Source of the DNA: Bacillus sp. SORGH_AS_0510
GTDB lineage: Bacteria; Bacillota; Bacilli; Bacillales; Cytobacillaceae
DNA length: 64,000 nt
Assembly: GCF_030818775.1 (NCBI RefSeq)
Contig: NZ_JAUTAU010000001.1
Coordinates: forward strand, 2,422,001-2,486,000
Direction: 5' to 3'
Both the position numbers and the translations under genes were made by a program. The notes under the pieces are model-generated. The model had not been told where the DNA came from and did not search any database. It saw nothing but the letters and a program-made list of their open reading frames with translations. Shown here piece by piece: positions 45,137 through 53,565 of this stretch (position 1 is the stretch's first letter; the number at the start of each line of letters is the position of its first letter).

Positions 45137-46015
45137 GTGGAATTACGGCAATTAAGATTATTTATTGAAGTGGCCAAACATAAAAGTATTACGAAAGCTG
45201 CAGAGAATATGCATTTATCGCAACCGGCTTTAAGCAAGTCCATTATTTCTTTAGAGGAAGAGCTTGGTATGATATTAATTATCCGGACCAACAAGACAAG
45301 CGATCTAACAGATGCTGGAAAGGTAGTCCTTGAATATGCACTAAGAATGACAGTGCTGCTTGATGAAATGAAAACGACTTTAAATGATTTGACGAACCTA
45401 TCTAGAGGGCAAATCAACATAGGATTGCCACCGTTTATTGGTAGTTTATTTTTCCCAAGGGTTATAGCTAAGTTTCATCAGGCCTTCCCCAATATAGAAT
45501 TGAACATTACAGAATACGGTGGGGCCCGCGTAGTTAAAAGCGTAGAAGAGGGTGAATTTGAACTAGGGGTCGCTGTACTCCCATTAGATGAGCAGCAATT
45601 TTCTGTTTACCCAATTGTGGAAGAAGAGATGAGACTTTTAGTTTACAAAGATCATCACTTGGCCACCCGTAAAGAAGTGGAATTAAAGGAGTTAATGGAT
45701 GAGGAGTTTATCTTTTATCATGAGGAATTTGCTTTAAACCAAATTATGAGGAACCATTTCATTGCATCAGGCTTTGAACCGAAAATTTTATTCAAGAGTT
45801 CACAATGGGACCTGATGACGGAGATGGTTGCAGCAAATCTGGGGATTACCATTCTTCCTCAATCTATTTGTAACAGAGCGTTTAATTCTGATCTAAAAAT
45901 AATCAGGCTTAAGAATGATATTATGTGGAGACTTGCTGTCATTACAAAGAAAGACCGTTATATTTCCAATGCAGGGAGAATCTTTATTGACTTCATTCTT
46001 AAAGATCCATTATAA
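45137..46015 (+). CDS. cidR: LysR-family regulator, CidR type
   Basis: A 292-aa LysR regulator: winged helix in residues 1-60 (ELRQLRLFIEVAKHKSITKAA, LSQPALSKSI) and an effector domain from about residue 90. It starts at GTG after GAGGTG. The adjacency to cidAB on the same strand matches the B. subtilis ywbI(cidR)-ywbH-ywbG order, where CidR responds to overflow metabolism signals such as acetate. The inducer is not shown by the sequence. Confidence 0.85.
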   Translation: MELRQLRLFIEVAKHKSITKAAENMHLSQPALSKSIISLEEELGMILIIRTNKTSDLTDAGKVVLEYALRMTVLLDEMKTTLNDLTNLSRGQINIGLPPFIGSLFFPRVIAKFHQAFPNIELNITEYGGARVVKSVEEGEFELGVAVLPLDEQQFSVYPIVEEEMRLLVYKDHHLATRKEVELKELMDEEFIFYHEEFALNQIMRNHFIASGFEPKILFKSSQWDLMTEMVAANLGITILPQSICNRAFNSDLKIIRLKNDIMWRLAVITKKDRYISNAGRIFIDFILKDPL

Positions 46016-46151
46016 CTTTTGGTTATGAAAACCATTCTAAATCTGTATTTTACGAATGATGAATATGGATGTACTATTACTAATAGTTAATTCAAGGAAA
46101 CGAAGGGGAGTATACTTGCTCCCTTTTTTTATTTTAGGGAGGATGTACATA

Positions 46152-46520
46152 ATGAAACTAGGAGTAATAGTGATACAAGTGTTATTTATTCATGTTTTCC
46201 TATTTTTGGGTGTTGTGCTAAAGAATTTGATTCCTCTTCCAATTCCAGCTTCTATGTTCGGATTAGGTATTCTATTTATTGCACTTTATTTCAAAGTTAT
46301 TAAACTGAAATGGGTGGAAAACGGGGCAAGATGGCTAATGGCAGAGCTTTTACTGTTCTTTATCCCATCGGCCGTTGGAATTGTTAATTACGATGAAATT
46401 ATCAGCCTTCAAGGAGCGGAAATCGTTGTCTTAATTACTATCAGCACTGTCATTGTTATGGGAATGACTGCTCTGATTGCAGAAAAAATCTCAGGGCGAA
46501 ATAGGAGTGAGCACCAATGA
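46152..46520 (+). CDS. cidA: Holin-like CidA/LrgA family protein
   Basis: The 122-aa protein has four membrane helices; LPLPIPASMFGLGILFIALYF-type sequence and LMAELLLFFIPSAVGIVNY are hallmarks of CidA/LrgA. The start is ATG 46152, after AGGGAGG; an earlier frame from 46056 has no ribosome site. These proteins have been linked to programmed lysis and to pyruvate or acetate-related transport. The stop overlaps the cidB start by four bases, indicating a complex encoded together. Confidence 0.88.
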   Translation: MKLGVIVIQVLFIHVFLFLGVVLKNLIPLPIPASMFGLGILFIALYFKVIKLKWVENGARWLMAELLLFFIPSAVGIVNYDEIISLQGAEIVVLITISTVIVMGMTALIAEKISGRNRSEHQ

Positions 46521-47212
46521 TGATGATTCTTTTTACAATCTTAACGTATATTATCTATCGGTTTGCCAAAAAAACATATAGTAAATTAACTCTACCATTC
46601 TTTCATCCGTTATTGATGGCACCACTCTTATTAATAGCCTTAATATCCATTACCCACGTTTCAGCCACTCGATATCTAGAAGCGTCTAAGTTGCTAACGC
46701 ATCTTTTGGGTCCAGCTACTGTAGCTTTTGCTGTACCAATATATAAAAATTTATCAATCATAAAAAAATACATTGTAACAATAATAGTAAGTATTACCTC
46801 AGGGACACTCGTAGCTATTTTTTCTACCTTGGGCCTTTCAAAATTAATTCATTTGAAATATGACTTTGTTACTTCAATTATTCCTAGGTCTATTACCACT
46901 CCAATTGCTATAGAGGTGTCAAAAGAAATTGGTGGATTGCCTACCTTAACCACTGTATTTGTCATATTAACAGGTGTAATTGGCGGAGTTGTAGGTCCAT
47001 TGGTAATTAAATCTCTGTCCATTAAAACTCCCATTGCCAAAGGACTTGCTTTAGGAATGGGGGCCCATGGAGCGGGGACAAATAAAGCGTTGGAGTACGG
47101 TGAGCAAGAAGCCACTTTTTCATCTTTAGCGATGATTTTTGCCGCATTCATTACTTTAATTTGGGCAGCCTTGCTTATTCCTCCATTAATGACTATTCCG
47201 CACTTATTTTAA
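46517..47212 (+). CDS. cidB: CidB/LrgB family protein
   Basis: The 231-aa integral membrane partner of CidA. Signature segments are LGPATVAFAVPIYKN, SIIPRSITTPIAIEVSKEIGG and GMGAHGAGTNKALEYGEQE. Translationally coupled to cidA by a four-base overlap, and followed by a terminator, so cidR-cidA-cidB forms a self-contained regulated cassette. Confidence 0.9.
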   Translation: MMMILFTILTYIIYRFAKKTYSKLTLPFFHPLLMAPLLLIALISITHVSATRYLEASKLLTHLLGPATVAFAVPIYKNLSIIKKYIVTIIVSITSGTLVAIFSTLGLSKLIHLKYDFVTSIIPRSITTPIAIEVSKEIGGLPTLTTVFVILTGVIGGVVGPLVIKSLSIKTPIAKGLALGMGAHGAGTNKALEYGEQEATFSSLAMIFAAFITLIWAALLIPPLMTIPHLF

Positions 47213-47223
47213 TAAATACTTTT

Positions 47224-47248
47224 AAAAAGACCCAAAGTGGTCTTTTTT
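47224..47248 (+). terminator. Terminator after cidB
   Basis: AAAAAGACC and GGTCTTTTT around a six-base loop, followed by T. Confidence 0.8.
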
Positions 47249-47362
47249 CAATTGTTAATAAACTATACTTTCTTTAGGACTTTAAGTATACAACAGTTGC
47301 ATAGGGGAATAGGCAGCTATATCATAGTTTTTAATAGGAATAGTATATAGGAGGCAGTGAAT

Positions 47363-48250
47363 ATGTCAGTAGAAATTGGTTTTATCGGACTTGGTAATAT
47401 GGGACAGCCAATGGTTTTAAATCTTTTAAAAGCAGGATATAAAGTGAAGGTGTATAACCGTACACCTAGTAAAACAGCAATTGCAGTAAAAGCTGGTGCT
47501 CAGCAAGTACATACATTAGCTGATGTTGTTACACCTGGTGGAATCGTCGTAACAATGGTTTCAAACGATCAGTCCCTCGAAGAGATTGTTTTAGGAACGA
47601 ATGGCTTTGGGGAGAGGTTAGGGACTGGTGGTATTCACTTATCAATGAGTACTGTTTCTCCAGAAATATCCAAGAAACTAGCAGCCTTTCACCAACAGAA
47701 TGGCAGCCATTACGTGGCATCTCCAGTCTTTGGTCGTCCTGAGGCAGCTGCTGCACAAAAATTAAATATTCTCTCCTCAGGTCAAAGTGAGGCTAAAGAA
47801 CGAGTAAAGCCCGTTCAGGAAGCAATGGGTCAGCGGGTTTTTGATATTGGTGAAGAACCAGGTGCTGCTAATGTAATAAAGCTTGGTGGTAATTTCATGA
47901 TAATGGCTGCCATGGAGGCAATGGCTGAGTCCTTTAATTTAGCAGAGAAACATGGTATTGACAGAGAGCTGGCTGCAGAAGTTTATTCGTCAACATTATT
48001 TGCTTGTACGGTGTATCAAGGATATGGTGAGATGATTGCTAAGAAACTGTTTGAACCTGCGGGTTTTCAGCTTGGTTTGGGTCTAAAGGATTGCAATCTA
48101 GTCATAGATGAAGCTAACTCCACAAAAACACCGATGCCACTTGCTAATTTACTACAAAATCGACTCCTTACTTCTGTCGAGAAGGGCCGTGAGAATCAAG
48201 ACTGGTCAGCCTTAGCTAGAATATCGTTGGAAGAGGCAGGATTAGAATAA
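47363..48250 (+). CDS. NAD(P)-dependent HIBADH-family oxidoreductase
   Basis: A 295-aa beta-hydroxyacid dehydrogenase: Rossmann motif IGFIGLGNMGQPMVLNLLKAG, conserved ASPVFGRPEAA-type substrate segment, and catalytic-lysine region KLGGNFMIMAAMEAMAES (K of GxxxN). The family includes 3-hydroxyisobutyrate and tartronate semialdehyde reductases and glyoxylate reductases. ATG 47363 is eight bases from GGAGGC. It is monocistronic; the substrate is not defined. Confidence 0.87.
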   Translation: MSVEIGFIGLGNMGQPMVLNLLKAGYKVKVYNRTPSKTAIAVKAGAQQVHTLADVVTPGGIVVTMVSNDQSLEEIVLGTNGFGERLGTGGIHLSMSTVSPEISKKLAAFHQQNGSHYVASPVFGRPEAAAAQKLNILSSGQSEAKERVKPVQEAMGQRVFDIGEEPGAANVIKLGGNFMIMAAMEAMAESFNLAEKHGIDRELAAEVYSSTLFACTVYQGYGEMIAKKLFEPAGFQLGLGLKDCNLVIDEANSTKTPMPLANLLQNRLLTSVEKGRENQDWSALARISLEEAGLE

Positions 48251-48311
48251 AAACAAAAAATGGATTAACTGGTAGATTATAATATAATTATGTTAACTGT
48301 TTGTTGTAAAA

Positions 48312-48336
48312 ACAAGCTACTTGTGGTAGCTTGTTT
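48312..48336 (+). terminator. Terminator after oxidoreductase gene
   Basis: ACAAGCTAC and GTAGCTTGT form a perfect stem with TTTT following. It is directly followed by the long repeat. Confidence 0.8.
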
Positions 48337-48345
48337 TCATTATAT

Positions 48346-48531
48346 TAGGCTGTGTTAAAGATCAGTGTTGATTTTTACCCCCTGTTGATTGGAGCGGAAG
48401 GCACGAAGACTCCTGTGGGAGTATGGCTCAGGGGAGACCCCGCAGGCGCGTTTCTCCGAGGAGGCTCGCCGAAACACCCACGGTAAGCGAAGTGCCTGAA
48501 GCGGAAATCAACAGGCAAGTTTAACAGAGTC
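48346..48531 (+). repeat. About 185-bp palindromic intergenic repeat, copy 1
   Basis: The GC-rich element starts TAGGCTGTGTTAAAG and contains TGTTGATTGGAGCGGAAGGC near its left side and GCGGAAATCAACA near its right, so its ends are inverted repeats. A second copy lies inverted at 61698-61880 with most blocks conserved (for example AGACTCCTGTGGGAGT, CCCCGCAGGCGC and GAGGAGGCTCGCCGAAAC). It encodes no protein. It is a type of dispersed, non-coding palindromic element known in Bacillaceae intergenic regions. Confidence 0.85.
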
Positions 48532-48536
48532 TTATA

Positions 48537-49364
48537 TTAAAAGATTAATGCCTTTGTATCAGTCTCTAATAATTTTAAAAGATGACGAACTGCATAAGCA
48601 AAACCATCTTCATCATTGGTTTTTGTAATGATATCTGCTTTTTCTTGCACATGAAGAGGAGCATTTCCCATTGCAACGGATATGTCAGCAACTTCAAACT
48701 GTGCTAAATCATTCCCACCATCACCAAAGGCAATAATATCATCAAACGATAAATTCATCATTTGCTGGTAACGTAATAAGGCTTTCCCTTTATGAGCTTC
48801 GTTTGAGGTAATCTCAACATTATTTGGGAAAGAAGATGCCATCGAGATGGGGAATTTTCCGGCTAATGCAGCCTTTATTTCCTCTACACGTTCTTGTTGC
48901 TCTGGGTGGACCAGGGCAATTACTTTATAGATTTTTAAATTATCCTTATTCAGAATATTATCATAATCGAATTCCTGAAAAAGTTTGTTTAGTTCTTGTT
49001 TACTTTTACCATGTAAAGGTGGCAAGGTAGAGGGGAAGCCGCCATAATTGGTATAAACTAGGATCCCAACACCTAAATCTTTTAGAATCGTAAAGATTTC
49101 TTGATAAGTGGAAATAGGTAAGCTTGCTTCATATAACAATTCACTTGATGCCGAATATAAAACAGATCCATTGATACAAAAAATTGGAAGTTCCATATTT
49201 TGAATCGCTCTTAATTTTATTACATCTGCGTAAGCACGGCCAGTGTTTAAAATTATGCAGTGTCCTTGTTCCTGTAGATCCGCTAAAGCTTTTACGTTTT
49301 CTTTAGATATTTCATGATTTGAATTTAAAAGTGTACCGTCTAAGTCAATTGATATACATTTCAT
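48537..49364 (-). CDS. Cof-type HAD-IIB hydrolase
   Basis: A 275-aa sugar-phosphatase-type HAD protein: ISIDLDGTLLNSNHEIS (motif I), LNTGRAYADV (II), and FGDGGNDLAQFEVADISVAMGNA (motif IV), with a C2B cap in the middle. The start is placed at ATG 49364 (MKCISIDLDG) with AAAGGG upstream; an in-frame ATG 21 bases earlier precedes the ribosome site. Such enzymes dephosphorylate sugar phosphates or flavin precursors; the substrate is unknown. Confidence 0.85.
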   Translation of the reverse strand: MKCISIDLDGTLLNSNHEISKENVKALADLQEQGHCIILNTGRAYADVIKLRAIQNMELPIFCINGSVLYSASSELLYEASLPISTYQEIFTILKDLGVGILVYTNYGGFPSTLPPLHGKSKQELNKLFQEFDYDNILNKDNLKIYKVIALVHPEQQERVEEIKAALAGKFPISMASSFPNNVEITSNEAHKGKALLRYQQMMNLSFDDIIAFGDGGNDLAQFEVADISVAMGNAPLHVQEKADIITKTNDEDGFAYAVRHLLKLLETDTKALIF

Positions 49365-49528
49365 GGTTGTTTTAACCCTTTCCATTTTCTCTATTAACTA
49401 CTATATCAAAATTTATGCACAAAGTGTGCTGCCAAAATTTATAGGAGATTTATTATGTAGTAGCATAAAAAGGAAAATACAATAGATACTATTATTGGGA
49501 ATATCATCAATAAAAGGGGTTAATGACC

Positions 49529-50170
49529 ATGAAAAAGAAAATTATAACCTGGAGTATTATTATCTTCTTTTCTATGCTCAACGTAACTTCCGTTAGTGCA
49601 CAGGGGAGAACACCCGCTAAGAACTGTATTACATTATCTGTCATAAATTTAAAATATCCAATGCAGAAGCTATGGGTCGAACATGCTTGGTGGACCAGGG
49701 AGCTCATTGTCTCGAATTTAGCTGATTTAAAGGATCGGAATGATGTGTTGGAAAGATTGCTTAAAAATCAAGAAGATTTAGGAGATATTATCAAACCATA
49801 TTATGGTCAAGAAGCAGGGAACAAACTAACTGTGCTTTTAAAGGAACATATCTTAATTGCTGGAAAAATTATCGAGGCAGCTAAGAAGAATGATCAAGCA
49901 AGTATTGACCAATTTAATAAGGAGTGGTATCAAAACGCAGATGAAATTGTAGCGTTCCTTACGAGTGCAAATCCAAATTGGTCTAAAAAAGTATTAACAG
50001 AAATGTTCTATACTCACTTGAAGTTAACAGTGGATGAAGTCGTGGATAGGTTAAAAGGAGACTGGGCTGGCGATATTAAGACTGCAGATATTAACGAAGC
50101 ACATCTTATTCATATGGGTGATATATTAACCGAAGGAATCGTACAACAGTTCCCTGACAAATTTAAGTAA
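49529..50170 (+). CDS. Secreted helical protein of unknown function
   Basis: ATG 49529 is nine bases after AAAGGGG. The 213-aa protein has a signal peptide (MKKKIITWSIIIFFSMLNVTSVSAQG) cleaved near residue 25. The mature part is mostly helical with aromatic-rich WVEHAWWTRELIVSN and repeated His/Trp positions, resembling a four-helix bundle. Similar proteins occur in Bacillus and are sometimes labelled glycosyltransferase without visible support. I cannot assign a function. Confidence 0.75.
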   Translation: MKKKIITWSIIIFFSMLNVTSVSAQGRTPAKNCITLSVINLKYPMQKLWVEHAWWTRELIVSNLADLKDRNDVLERLLKNQEDLGDIIKPYYGQEAGNKLTVLLKEHILIAGKIIEAAKKNDQASIDQFNKEWYQNADEIVAFLTSANPNWSKKVLTEMFYTHLKLTVDEVVDRLKGDWAGDIKTADINEAHLIHMGDILTEGIVQQFPDKFK

Positions 50171-50255
50171 GGATGATCATTTATACTAATTAGCCATTGC
50201 TATGTAGTGCATTCAATATCATTCCCTGTAAAGTGTAATCACTGAGAAAACTGAT

Positions 50256-50302
50256 AAAAAAAGACGAGTTGACATCGATTTTCATGTCAACTCGTCTTTT
50301 TT
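50256..50302. terminator. Bidirectional terminator
   Basis: AAGACGAGTTGACAT and ATGTCAACTCGTCTT form a perfect 15-bp stem flanked by A and T runs. It serves the secreted-protein gene and the convergent S1-domain gene. Confidence 0.9.
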
Positions 50303-50323
50303 ATATTGTATTAAAACTGGTAG

Positions 50324-50773
50324 TTATGCGCGTCTTCCGCCTCGACCGCCACGTTTTGATTCTGTGTTGCGTTTAAGCGAAGATAAGTTCTCTTCACTAG
50401 ACTTTAAAAACTTGGCCATTTTATCTTCAAATGATTCTTTAGGTTTGAAATTACTTTTTGGACGAAAATCTTTTGAACGGCTTTCAGATCTTCCTTGCCT
50501 TGCTGGGCGTTGTGAATAAGAAGAGGTTTGACTTTCGGGTCTCTCGATTGCTTTTTTAATAGATAAGGCAGTTTTTCCGTCTTTTTCACTAATTACTTTT
50601 ACATCAACCATGTCACCAACTTTAAGGTGGTCATTAATATCCTTAACATAGCTTTCCGCAACTTCACTGATATGCACAAGACCTGTTGTGCCTCCAGGTA
50701 ATTCAACGAATGCTCCAAAATTAGTGATTCCTGTTACTTTTCCTTGGACTTTGCTGCCTACTTCAACTGACAT
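50324..50773 (-). CDS. yugI: S1-domain RNA-binding protein (YugI/GSP13 type), copy 1
   Basis: The 149-aa protein has an N-terminal S1 domain (about residues 1-75: VGSKVQGKVTGITNFGAFVE, GLVHISEVAESYVKDI) followed by a basic Arg/Lys/Ser tail ending ESKRGGRGGRR. B. subtilis YugI (general stress protein 13) has this fold and associates with ribosomes. Start ATG 50773 (MSVEVGSKV); a longer frame opens upstream at 50809. A near-identical copy lies 365 bases upstream in the same orientation. Confidence 0.88.
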   Translation of the reverse strand: MSVEVGSKVQGKVTGITNFGAFVELPGGTTGLVHISEVAESYVKDINDHLKVGDMVDVKVISEKDGKTALSIKKAIERPESQTSSYSQRPARQGRSESRSKDFRPKSNFKPKESFEDKMAKFLKSSEENLSSLKRNTESKRGGRGGRRA

Positions 50774-50877
50774 AGAAATATATTTCCCCCTCAATAATGT
50801 TAAAACCACTTTATTATAACAAATAATTTGAAGGAATAAAATCCTTTTACTTATATAGAGATATTTAAGAAATATTT

Positions 50878-51067
50878 ACTAATCCCGCTGTACCCTTTGG
50901 TGGTAAATATCGCATCATTGATTTTGCCTTCATTTATCAAGGAAGGGGTAATAATCGCGTCCAAAACACCAGAGAAGTATTTAATGGTAGTAGGGAACCA
51001 AGTTACGGTTGACGATGGCAATGAAGAGGTTGAATTCAGAAAAAATGTTAAATCAGTTGTTTCTTAA
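50878..51067 (+). pseudogene. Possible glgC relic between yugI copies
   Basis: Codons 50881-50928 read NPAVPFGGKYRIIDFA, which matches the conserved N-terminal substrate segment of glucose-1-phosphate adenylyltransferase (PAVPFGGKYRIIDF). The frame then breaks. In another frame, from about 50933, EGVIIASKTPEKYLMVVGNQ runs to a stop at 51065-51067; this may be the C-terminal end of the same gene, though I do not recognise it with certainty. Nearly all of the roughly 380-aa protein is missing, consistent with an internal deletion. Confidence 0.5.
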
Positions 51068-51079
51068 ACAAAAGGTAAG

Positions 51080-51110
51080 AAGGCAAGCCATCGTCTGGCT
51101 TGCCTTTATA
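51080..51110. terminator. Terminator at the end of the glgC relic and the second yugI copy
   Basis: AAGGCAAGCC and GGCTTGCCTT form a perfect ten-base-pair stem followed by TATA; it may be left over from the lost plus-strand gene and could also stop the minus-strand yugI copy that ends at 51138. Confidence 0.7.
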
Positions 51111-51137
51111 TTTGAACAAATTATAAAAAAGTTGATG

Positions 51138-51581
51138 TTATCCGCGTCTTCCGCCTCGACCACCACGTTTTGTTTCTGTGTTTCTTTTAAGAGAAGACAA
51201 GTTTTCTTCACTCGCTTTTAAAAACTTGGCCATTTTATCTTCAAACGATTCTTTCGGTTTGAAATTGCCTTTTGGACGGAAGTCCTTAGAACGGTTTTCG
51301 GATCTTCCTTGGCGTGGCGGGCGTTGTGAATATGATGATGCTTCAGGTTTGTCTATCGCTTTTTTGATGGAAAGGGCAGTTTTACCATCCTTTTCACTAA
51401 TTACTTTCACTTCAACCATGTCGCCAACTTTTAAATGGTCATTAATATCTTTTACATAGCTTTCCGCAACTTCGCTTATATGTACTAGACCTGTTGTACC
51501 TCCTGGTAATTCAACGAATGCTCCAAAATTAGTGATTCCTGTTACTTTTCCTTGGACTTTGCTGCCTACTTCAACTGACAT
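51138..51581 (-). CDS. yugI: S1-domain RNA-binding protein (YugI/GSP13 type), copy 2
   Basis: A 147-aa paralogue almost identical to the 50324-50773 product: the S1 domain is unchanged over its first 55 residues except VDVKV/VEVKV, and the basic tail differs by small changes (AIDKPEASSYSQRPPRQGR). ATG 51581 has GAGGGGGAAAT upstream, like the other copy. Tandem duplication is evident. Both copies are intact, so dosage or slight divergence may be useful. Confidence 0.88.
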   Translation of the reverse strand: MSVEVGSKVQGKVTGITNFGAFVELPGGTTGLVHISEVAESYVKDINDHLKVGDMVEVKVISEKDGKTALSIKKAIDKPEASSYSQRPPRQGRSENRSKDFRPKGNFKPKESFEDKMAKFLKASEENLSSLKRNTETKRGGRGGRRG

Positions 51582-51724
51582 GAAATCTATTTCCCCCTCA
51601 ATAGTGTTAAAACTACTTTATTATAACAAATTCTCAAGGGAAATAGAATTAGTCGGGGCTATTTTTTCCACTTTTTTTAGTGTTTTAGGTAAAAAACATG
51701 ATAAATCCTTTAAAATGTTGAAGT

Positions 51725-52615
51725 TTATTTGCTGTTTACCTTAGGGAGATTGGCTGGCAAGTTATCTTGTAATGCTTTTTGTTCTTCATCCGTTAATGGG
51801 ACAAGTGGGAAACGAACCCCTCCCACATGGACTCCTACTATATTTAGTGCTGCTTTTACAGGTGAAGGACTAGGTGCAGCAAATAACGCTCTTATAATTG
51901 GAAGTAAGTTACGATGAGTTTCAGCAGCTTCATTTATAGCACCATTTTTAAATTGATTGATCATTTCTTGTAATTGATTTCCTATAATATGGGAAGCGAC
52001 AGATACTACACCCGTTCCGCCGATCGCTAATACAGGCAACGTTAATCCATCGTCACCACTATAAAGTGTAAAGTCGTTAGAGGTTTGATTTATAATATCA
52101 GCCATTGCATCAAGGTTTCCACTCGCTTCTTTAACCGTAACAATATTATTTATCTTGGATAAACGGACGATTGTTTCCACAGTCATATTCACGACACTTC
52201 GACCTGGGATGTTATAAAGCATCACAGGTAAAGATGTGGATTCGGCAATTGCTTTAAAGTGTTGATATAATCCTTCCTGAGATGGTTTGTTGTAATATGG
52301 GGTAACAAGCATAATTCCATCTACTCCAGCATTTTCAGCTTGTTTTGTTAAGTTAATTGATGCTCTTGTATTATTAGAGCCTGTTCCTGCTATGACTGGT
52401 ACTCTGTGATTAACAACTTCAACTACAAATTTAAATAGCTCCACTTTTTCTTCAGTCGTTAAAGTAGGAGATTCTCCTGTTGTTCCAGCAATTACTAATC
52501 CATCAGAGCCATTTGCGATTAAATAATTGATAAGTTCTTTTGTTGCAATAAAATCGATTTCTCCATGTTGATCAAATGGTGTCACCATTGCAGTTAATAC
52601 TTGGCCAAAATTCAT
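51725..52615 (-). CDS. dapA: 4-hydroxy-tetrahydrodipicolinate synthase
   Basis: A 296-aa DapA barrel enzyme that condenses pyruvate with aspartate semialdehyde in lysine and dipicolinate synthesis. Recognisable are GTTGESPTLTTEEK, the catalytic Tyr/Arg region LYNIPGRSVVNMT, and the Schiff-base lysine in TVKEASGNLDAM. The start is set at the second of two adjacent ATGs (MNFGQVLTAMVTPF) following AAAAGGG; GTG 52624 and ATG 52618 are alternatives. A lysine riboswitch with terminator lies upstream, so it is lysine-repressed. It stands alone, away from asd and dapG. Confidence 0.93.
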   Translation of the reverse strand: MNFGQVLTAMVTPFDQHGEIDFIATKELINYLIANGSDGLVIAGTTGESPTLTTEEKVELFKFVVEVVNHRVPVIAGTGSNNTRASINLTKQAENAGVDGIMLVTPYYNKPSQEGLYQHFKAIAESTSLPVMLYNIPGRSVVNMTVETIVRLSKINNIVTVKEASGNLDAMADIINQTSNDFTLYSGDDGLTLPVLAIGGTGVVSVASHIIGNQLQEMINQFKNGAINEAAETHRNLLPIIRALFAAPSPSPVKAALNIVGVHVGGVRFPLVPLTDEEQKALQDNLPANLPKVNSK

Positions 52616-52678
52616 CATTCTCACCCTTTTTTTATATTTTAAAAATTTAGAGCAGAGAAGGCATTATGTCAGTCAACG

Positions 52679-52710
52679 CAAAAAAGCAGCAACGAGGGTT
52701 CGTTGCCGCT
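52679..52710 (-). terminator. Riboswitch expression-platform terminator
   Basis: On the minus strand GCGGCAACGA pairs with TCGTTGCTGC (one wobble) around a short loop and continues into TTTTTT. It lies between the lysine aptamer and dapA. Confidence 0.85.
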
Positions 52711-52740
52711 TAAGAAACATGAATAAAAATTGTTCCCAAT

Positions 52741-52925
52741 GCGTGAGATAGCCCTCCATATAGTTTCCTATATGACAGTTCTGTATTTATTCAATAACAG
52801 AACCAGCTTCAAGATAAATGAGTTTCTTTCCGCTTCGGCAAATTCCCCTTTTCACAATTGTCATGGGAGCTCATTCTCCTTAAATTGTGTACTCATGGTT
52901 TTTGCGCCTCTATCCTCACTTCAAA
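52741..52925 (-). ncRNA. Lysine riboswitch (L box) controlling dapA
   Basis: On the minus strand the leader has the conserved L-box blocks in order: GAGGATAGAGGCGCAA, AGTA, GCCGAAGCGG, GCTGGTTCTGTT pairing with ACAGAACTG, GTCAT, and closing GGAGGGCTATCTCAC pairing with the 5' GTGAGGATAG. It is followed by a terminator and dapA. Lysine binding would favour termination. The 90 bases beyond its 5' end show nothing further. Confidence 0.88.
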
Positions 52926-53016
52926 TGGTATTGAAGTAAGAAATATTTAATTGACTGTTAATATATCAGAATTTATTCTATAATTCAAGTGATTTGGAAA
53001 ATTATAAGAAAAAGAC

Positions 53017-53496
53017 GTGCAAGGTCTATTATTAAATATACTTTTAAAAGAGGAGGATTCTAATAATGGCAAAGAAATTTTAAATTGGACCTATCAACCA
53101 CCATATGAATTTTATAATAATGAATGTACAGAAGATTCATTAAAAGAATTATTGAATGGAAGTTATTATGCTGTAGTTGACCCTCAAAATAAATTGGTTG
53201 GATTTTATTGTATAGGAGAGTCTGCGCAAGTGCCTGCAGGAAAACAGCTGGGCGTATATGATGCTGGCTTTATCGATTTTGGAATTGGTTTGCAACCAGA
53301 AGAAACTGGACAGGGGAAAGGATTTGATTTTTGTTTATTTATTCTAAGGAACTTACAAAAGTATTTTAAACATAGTCCTATCCGTTTAACTGTTGCCAAT
53401 TTTAATAAACGAGCTATTCATCTATACGAAAATCTTGGATTTGTAAAAAGGAAAGAATTTATCACAAATAATGTTCTTTTGTACAATCATGGTTAA
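53017..53496 (+). CDS. GNAT-family acetyltransferase
   Basis: The product of up to 159 aa has EILNWTYQPPYEFYN near the start, FGIGLQPEETGQGKGFDF (the acetyl-CoA pyrophosphate loop, Q/RxxGxG/A) and LTVANFNKRAIHLYENLGF at the C-terminus, all typical of GNAT enzymes. The GTG start has no clear ribosome site, and the first residues (MQGLLLN) do not look like the usual beta strand, so the 5' end may be mis-set or altered. Substrate unknown. Confidence 0.72.
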   Translation: MQGLLLNILLKEEDSNNGKEILNWTYQPPYEFYNNECTEDSLKELLNGSYYAVVDPQNKLVGFYCIGESAQVPAGKQLGVYDAGFIDFGIGLQPEETGQGKGFDFCLFILRNLQKYFKHSPIRLTVANFNKRAIHLYENLGFVKRKEFITNNVLLYNHG

Positions 53497-53565
53497 AGAT
53501 GGTGCTTTTTGAATAAAAAGGAAGCGTAAGAATGACTTCATTCTCAGGCTTCCTTTAGATATAAG

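Noticed and set aside
45001..45420. 139-codon minus-strand frame over the cidR start
   Set aside because: It is antisense to a clear LysR gene and its translation has no recognisable features.
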